Assembly: GCA_913051705.1 (NCBI GenBank)
Contig: CAJXCW010000019.1
Span: 1-35,992 of the forward strand
Direction of reading: 5' to 3'
DNA length: 35,992 nt
Source: an uncultured bacterium
Lineage (GTDB): Bacteria; JAAXHH01
In this document: positions 32,720 through 35,992 of the stretch, piece after piece
Layout of the letters: each line of letters starts with the position of its first letter
How positions within the stretch are numbered: position 1 is the first letter of the stretch
Notes under the pieces: model-generated
Seen by the model: the letters and a program-made list of their open reading frames with translations, nothing else
The model's database searches: none
What the model was told of the DNA's origin: nothing
Made by a program: the position numbers and the translations under genes

Positions 32720-34061
32720 TTAATACGTCGTCGGCTTAGGCGTGTTCGGCGGCCAGTACCCTTCCGGATTCTCATCCCATCTGGAACCGCACATCTCCGA
32801 AATCACACACCACTCCGCCGAGGTCAAATGGGCGTGGTTGTGGAACAGGAAGCGTTGGAGACCGGCTTCTTTCGAGGCCGTCAGAATACGATAGAGATCA
32901 CCGGCCGTCATCGGATCTCCACCGTGGGGCATACGTCCGGTGTCCATCCACGGGACAATTTTGTCCGCATCGCTGACCGCATCCAGGGCCCGCTGAGTCT
33001 CCTCCTTTACTACCTGGTCGAAAAACGCCTGGGGAAACCCCCGATCCATATCCCCCAGTGAGTGCACCCCGGGCAGATTCACGCCCAGCCAGGCTTTGAC
33101 CACCGTGAAGCAGTCTCGCTCATTCAAAGCTGGATTCCACCGATGAATCTGCTTCACCCAGCGAGCGACCGTTCCATACATACCATCGAAACCCCGATGC
33201 CAGAAGTAGTGCTTGACCAGGAGGAAATCAACGATCTCGTCCCAGGCCAGAAAGTCCAGGCCGGTCATCCCGGAAAACACCGCCGAGCGTGGTCCGTTGC
33301 CCAACAGCAGCTTGCGCGGAAATCTGTCCAGTTCGCCGCCGTACAGCCCGGCCCGTTTCAATGCCGTCCTGCCGTCGCCAGCGTAGCCAGTAGATGGCGT
33401 CTTCATCGAGGTCGAAAAGGCTCATTTCCGCCAGCACGCCGTGGGCACCGTAGTACCGAACCTGAGCAGGCGTGAGGGCGCGAAATCGGTCGGAAACATG
33501 GCGCTGGCCGCGCTCGAAGCGCCCCACATCACACCCCCTGGCCACTGCCTCGGAACGGGCGGTCTCGGACAATTCCCGGAACACGGCATTACCATGGTGG
33601 TACTCCAGTTCATACGCCGACTCTGTCCACCCGTCCATGATACCGCCATCTACCTGAGTAAAGGTGGAAAAAATCTCGTCCCAGACCGCTGCTGTGGCCA
33701 CCGCACGGTAGGGATCTTCCGCTACCGGCAGTGGTTTGTAGCGGGTTCGGCCCCCAGGGCAGAAAATCAACACCGTCCAACCCCGTGCCTTGGCATCATC
33801 CAGCATGGCGTGCAGGCATTTTTCACGGGCTGCATCAGAGGGTAGCAGGTCTTTCTCCACCTCCAGGCCGCGCGATTGGAACGCTTCGGGTTTGGCGGGT
33901 AAAGCCGGTATGGTGAACGCGCCCTGGTCATCGGCAAACGTCAGGCGACCGAATACCAGACCACGGATACCACCGGCTTCCCAGGCATCAAAAATACGTT
34001 TGTAGTCGTCCATGACCGGTTCCAACGGCTGGCCTATACGTATCCAGGCTTCGAGTGCCAT
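32720..34061 (-). pseudogene. Frameshifted hypothetical gene
   Basis: One reading begins at ATG 34061 (AAAGGA 5 nt upstream) and gives about 230 residues: RIGQPLEPVMDDYKRIFDAW, GIRGLVFGRLTF, GWTVLIFCPGG, then VRYYGAHGVLAEMSLFDLDE. Past about 33380 it turns into random-looking Arg-rich sequence, and the sensible continuation (ALKRAGLYGGELDRFPRKLL, LDFLAWDEIVDFLLVKHYF, RFLFHNHAHLTSAEWCVISE) lies in a second frame that ends at 32720. Together they make about 445 residues with an alpha/beta pattern reminiscent of the barrel protein family at 789-2405, though I cannot name it. A single-base indel near 33370-33390 explains the break; it may be a sequencing error. Confidence 0.7.
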
Positions 34062-34139
34062 GTGCATCCTTTCGTTCAGGTTTAAGGAACGGCAATTAAA
34101 TAAGCGCGCCTTTATCCAATCCGTTCGACTTCTTCTGGC

Positions 34140-34397
34140 TCATTCCTCTTTATATTCCTCGCAGGCTTTTACGAACTCCGATGATGTGGAGGTATATCCT
34201 ACCACATGTTCGAAGTTTCGCAGCATGATCACGCGGTAGTTGTGTGCGACGGCTCCGGTCAAGGTCTGGTATAGACAGGATCGCTGACTGAAACCCACGG
34301 CTATCAAGGTCTTGATGTCATAACACCGCAAGTGATAGTCCACCTGTGTTTCGTGGAAACCCGACCACGCTGATGTTGAGCGGTCTTTGCGTAACAT
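34140..34397 (-). pseudogene. C-terminal remnant of an isochorismatase-like cysteine hydrolase
   Basis: An 85-codon frame encodes FHETQVDYHLRCYDIKTLIA then VGFSQRSCLYQTLTGAVAHN and YRVIMLRNFEHVV, matching the C-terminal half of the cysteine hydrolase (isochorismatase-like) fold with the nucleophile Cys41. The N-terminal half, with the catalytic Asp and Lys, is absent; the amidohydrolase stop lies only 20 bp upstream and there is no ribosome site. It is probably a 5'-deleted gene. Confidence 0.6.
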
Positions 34398-34417
34398 CAG
34401 TTAGTAAATGGTCTGTA

Positions 34418-35542
34418 TCACATTCGTCCATCCCGCAGGATACGGGTACACATCAACCTTCTGGGAAAGACACGGACATCACGATGAGAATCCTGGAACT
34501 CAAACTTTCCCTCTTGTAATTCGAACACGGCGATATCTGCGAAAGCACCGACGCGCAGGGTACCCAGGTCGGGGCGACCAATCACCCGAGCCGGAATGGA
34601 TGTTGTACTGGCGACAACATTGTCTATCGGCATCCCGAGGTTAAGCATCTTCGACATCGTCGTCGGCAGGTCGAACACCGGTCCGTGAACATTGGATGTA
34701 TAGAGATCCGTACTGATCACGTCGGGGAAAAATCCCCGTTCAAACGCCGCCTGCGCCACATCAAATTTGAAACTGCCCGCGCCGTGGCCGACATCCATCA
34801 CAATTCCGCGTTTCTGGCCTTCGATCACCTCTGGCCAGACCGCCCGATGGTCGTCCAGAATACCGTGGCCGTGGCCGTGATACGTATGGGTAATGATGTC
34901 ACCCGGCCGAAGTAAATCCATGATGCCGCCCAGCGAACAGGGCGTATTGCCGACATGGACCATCACCGGAAGATTGAGCTGCGCCGCAGCCTCAACCGCC
35001 AGCCGCAGTGGGTCGAGCCCATTGTTTCCAATGAACCTGAGGCCCAGGCGGACTTTCACGCCGACCATCAGATCCCGGTTATCAGCGATGGAGGCAACGG
35101 TCCTGTCCACATTAATAAACTTCAAGCTTTCGCATTCAGGCGTGCCGGCTGTTGGGATCCCGATAAGAGAAATGTTTGAAAATCCCAGCACCCCTGTCTT
35201 CGACGGCTCCGCTACATGCCGACGGAATGAGCCCATGCTCGGCCAGCTTGAACTACCAGCATCCACAATCGTAGTGACACCGGCCTGTGGGCAGACATCG
35301 TCCGGCACCAGGCCGATATCGGTAAATCCCCAGCAGATGTGGGTATGCAGATCTATCAGACCGGGGAATACATACTGTCCGGTAACATCTATAGTAGTCG
35401 CGCCCTCCACCGGTAGATCCGTCCCCACGGCGGCAATATACCCGTCTCGAACTGCGACGTCGCCGACCGCATGTAAGGACTGTGCCGGATCAATGACGGT
35501 CCCCCCCTTCAACAGCAAAGAACTCCCCGTCGACATCTCCAT
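34418..35542 (-). CDS. Amidohydrolase/deacetylase family metallohydrolase
   Basis: 374 residues of the amidohydrolase superfamily. Binuclear metal residues are visible: His66-x-His68 (PGLIDLHTHI), Lys163 as the carboxylated lysine (VGVKVRLG), His196 (VMVHVGN), His219 (IITHTYHGHG) and Asp279 (ISTDLYTSN), with the composite N-/C-terminal beta-sandwich (LLLKGGTVIDPAQ and GTLRVGAFADIAVFEL). Closest in pattern to dihydroorotase-like amidohydrolase/deacetylase enzymes that cleave N-acyl or cyclic amide bonds; exact substrate unknown. No signal peptide. ATG 35542 has GAAGGAG 6 nt upstream. An inverted repeat at 35650-35673 lies in its upstream region. It is followed at once by the isochorismatase remnant. 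Confidence 0.9.
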   Translation of the reverse strand: MEMSTGSSLLLKGGTVIDPAQSLHAVGDVAVRDGYIAAVGTDLPVEGATTIDVTGQYVFPGLIDLHTHICWGFTDIGLVPDDVCPQAGVTTIVDAGSSSWPSMGSFRRHVAEPSKTGVLGFSNISLIGIPTAGTPECESLKFINVDRTVASIADNRDLMVGVKVRLGLRFIGNNGLDPLRLAVEAAAQLNLPVMVHVGNTPCSLGGIMDLLRPGDIITHTYHGHGHGILDDHRAVWPEVIEGQKRGIVMDVGHGAGSFKFDVAQAAFERGFFPDVISTDLYTSNVHGPVFDLPTTMSKMLNLGMPIDNVVASTTSIPARVIGRPDLGTLRVGAFADIAVFELQEGKFEFQDSHRDVRVFPRRLMCTRILRDGRM

Positions 35543-35992
35543 AAGTGGCTCCTTCGTTATTTCGTATTTTGAGGATTAATTACACGTTTCGTCGGCATAC
35601 CACATATATAGGAATTTCAGCTGTTATGCCCGGAGCATCTATACATTCTGTTTGTAACCACCCAGCTACAAACGGCAGAAACTACCCCGGAAGATATAAC
35701 GTAGAGTCGATATGCGCTGTCAACTCATTTTAATTGACACGTGGAAAGGCCAATCAAGCAGGACGCACCTTCACGATTGCGGGAGAATCCTCGGGTCCCA
35801 GACATGTTTTCTGCGGTGGCAGGTATGGAAATTGCTGCGTCTGCCCGTTTGGAAATAGGCTCCGATACAATCGTCTCTCACATACGGAATGCACTTGCCA
35901 CATATTATATCCCTATCATATATTAACGCCATCACCAAATCACCAAAAAGCACAGCGAGCGAAGCGGAGCGCGTTCTAATAATGCCTCGAAG
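35543..35992. other. Intergenic region with small repeats, no firm gene
   Basis: Contains the inverted repeat at 35650-35673. A 61-codon plus frame (35741-35926) begins at a GTG just after an in-frame stop and reads ERPIKQDAPSRLRENPRVPD..., which looks partly protein-like but resembles no family I know; I treat it as a possible fragment. At 35929-35950 is CACCAAATCACCAAA, like the octamer repeats elsewhere. At 35956-35976 is AGCGAGCGAAGCGGAGCGCG, a common type of short GC-rich repeat. Confidence 0.4.
35650..35673. promoter_or_regulatory. Inverted repeat upstream of the amidohydrolase
   Basis: GTTTGTA (35650-35656) and TACAAAC (35667-35673) are perfect 7-bp complements with a 10-nt centre, about 110 nt upstream of ATG 35542. 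Possible operator; no clear -35/-10 pair is seen. Confidence 0.35.

Noticed and set aside
35741-35926. 61-codon frame at the right end
   Set aside because: Starts at a GTG immediately after an in-frame stop and matches no family I recognise. It could be a gene fragment, but I cannot support a call.

Overview
The window looks like a chromosomal accessory region from an uncultivated, heterotrophic, Gram-negative-type bacterium. Support for this is a C-terminally aromatic outer-membrane barrel protein (DUF5916), a lipoprotein with a lipobox, near-consensus sigma-70 promoters, and a mix of sulfatase, sialidase, PhyH dioxygenases, medium-chain dehydrogenases, NHL propellers and a DUF6785-type membrane protein. 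That mix is typical of Latescibacterota/Poribacteria-like genomes. The phylum is an inference: there is no rRNA, tRNA or other phylogenetic marker here, and I see no CRISPR array, intact insertion sequence or prophage.

Left part (1-10.2 kb, minus strand): the start of an exported P1-family aminopeptidase runs off the left edge. Next comes a four-gene operon transcribed from a good promoter at 10185-10212: a giant lipoprotein joining a degenerate M28 peptidase domain to an FtsX-type permease, a DUF6785 polytopic membrane protein resembling an oligopeptide transporter, a GH33-type sialidase and a TIM-barrel glycosidase-like protein. It ends in a long perfect hairpin. I read it as a surface substrate-handling, import and glycan-trimming module.

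Middle (10.3-18.5 kb): a decayed PIN-domain toxin, a sulfatase, methionine aminopeptidase, a badly decayed sensor histidine kinase (membrane sensor, two-component-type propeller, Y_Y_Y, HisKA, HATPase), an EamA transporter, an NHL propeller protein and the 3' end of a dead PhyH gene. Several genes here are in decay.

Right-middle (18.5-24.8 kb, minus strand): a catabolic cluster with a DapA/NanA-type aldolase, an acetolactate-synthase-like TPP enzyme and three zinc-type medium-chain dehydrogenases. A small inverted-repeat element and a REP-like palindrome lie between two of the dehydrogenases.

Right (24.8-36 kb): a fatty acid hydroxylase-family membrane protein behind a consensus promoter and a 24-bp perfect palindrome, a stand-alone cytoplasmic molybdopterin oxidoreductase, an intact PhyH dioxygenase, a small hypothetical gene, a large CBM9/DUF5916 outer-membrane protein with an unexpected Rad52-like N-terminal region, a frameshifted hypothetical gene, an isochorismatase-family remnant and an amidohydrolase.

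The sialidase, aldolase, sulfatase, dehydrogenases and amidohydrolase together point to use of modified or sulfated sugars and acylated amino compounds, but no substrate can be fixed from sequence alone. Most intergenic regions carry small palindromes or a recurring ACCAACTC-like motif. I did not find a single clearly new defence or mobile system. The strongest candidates for undescribed biology are the M28-like/FtsX fusion operon and the exported Rad52-like domain.
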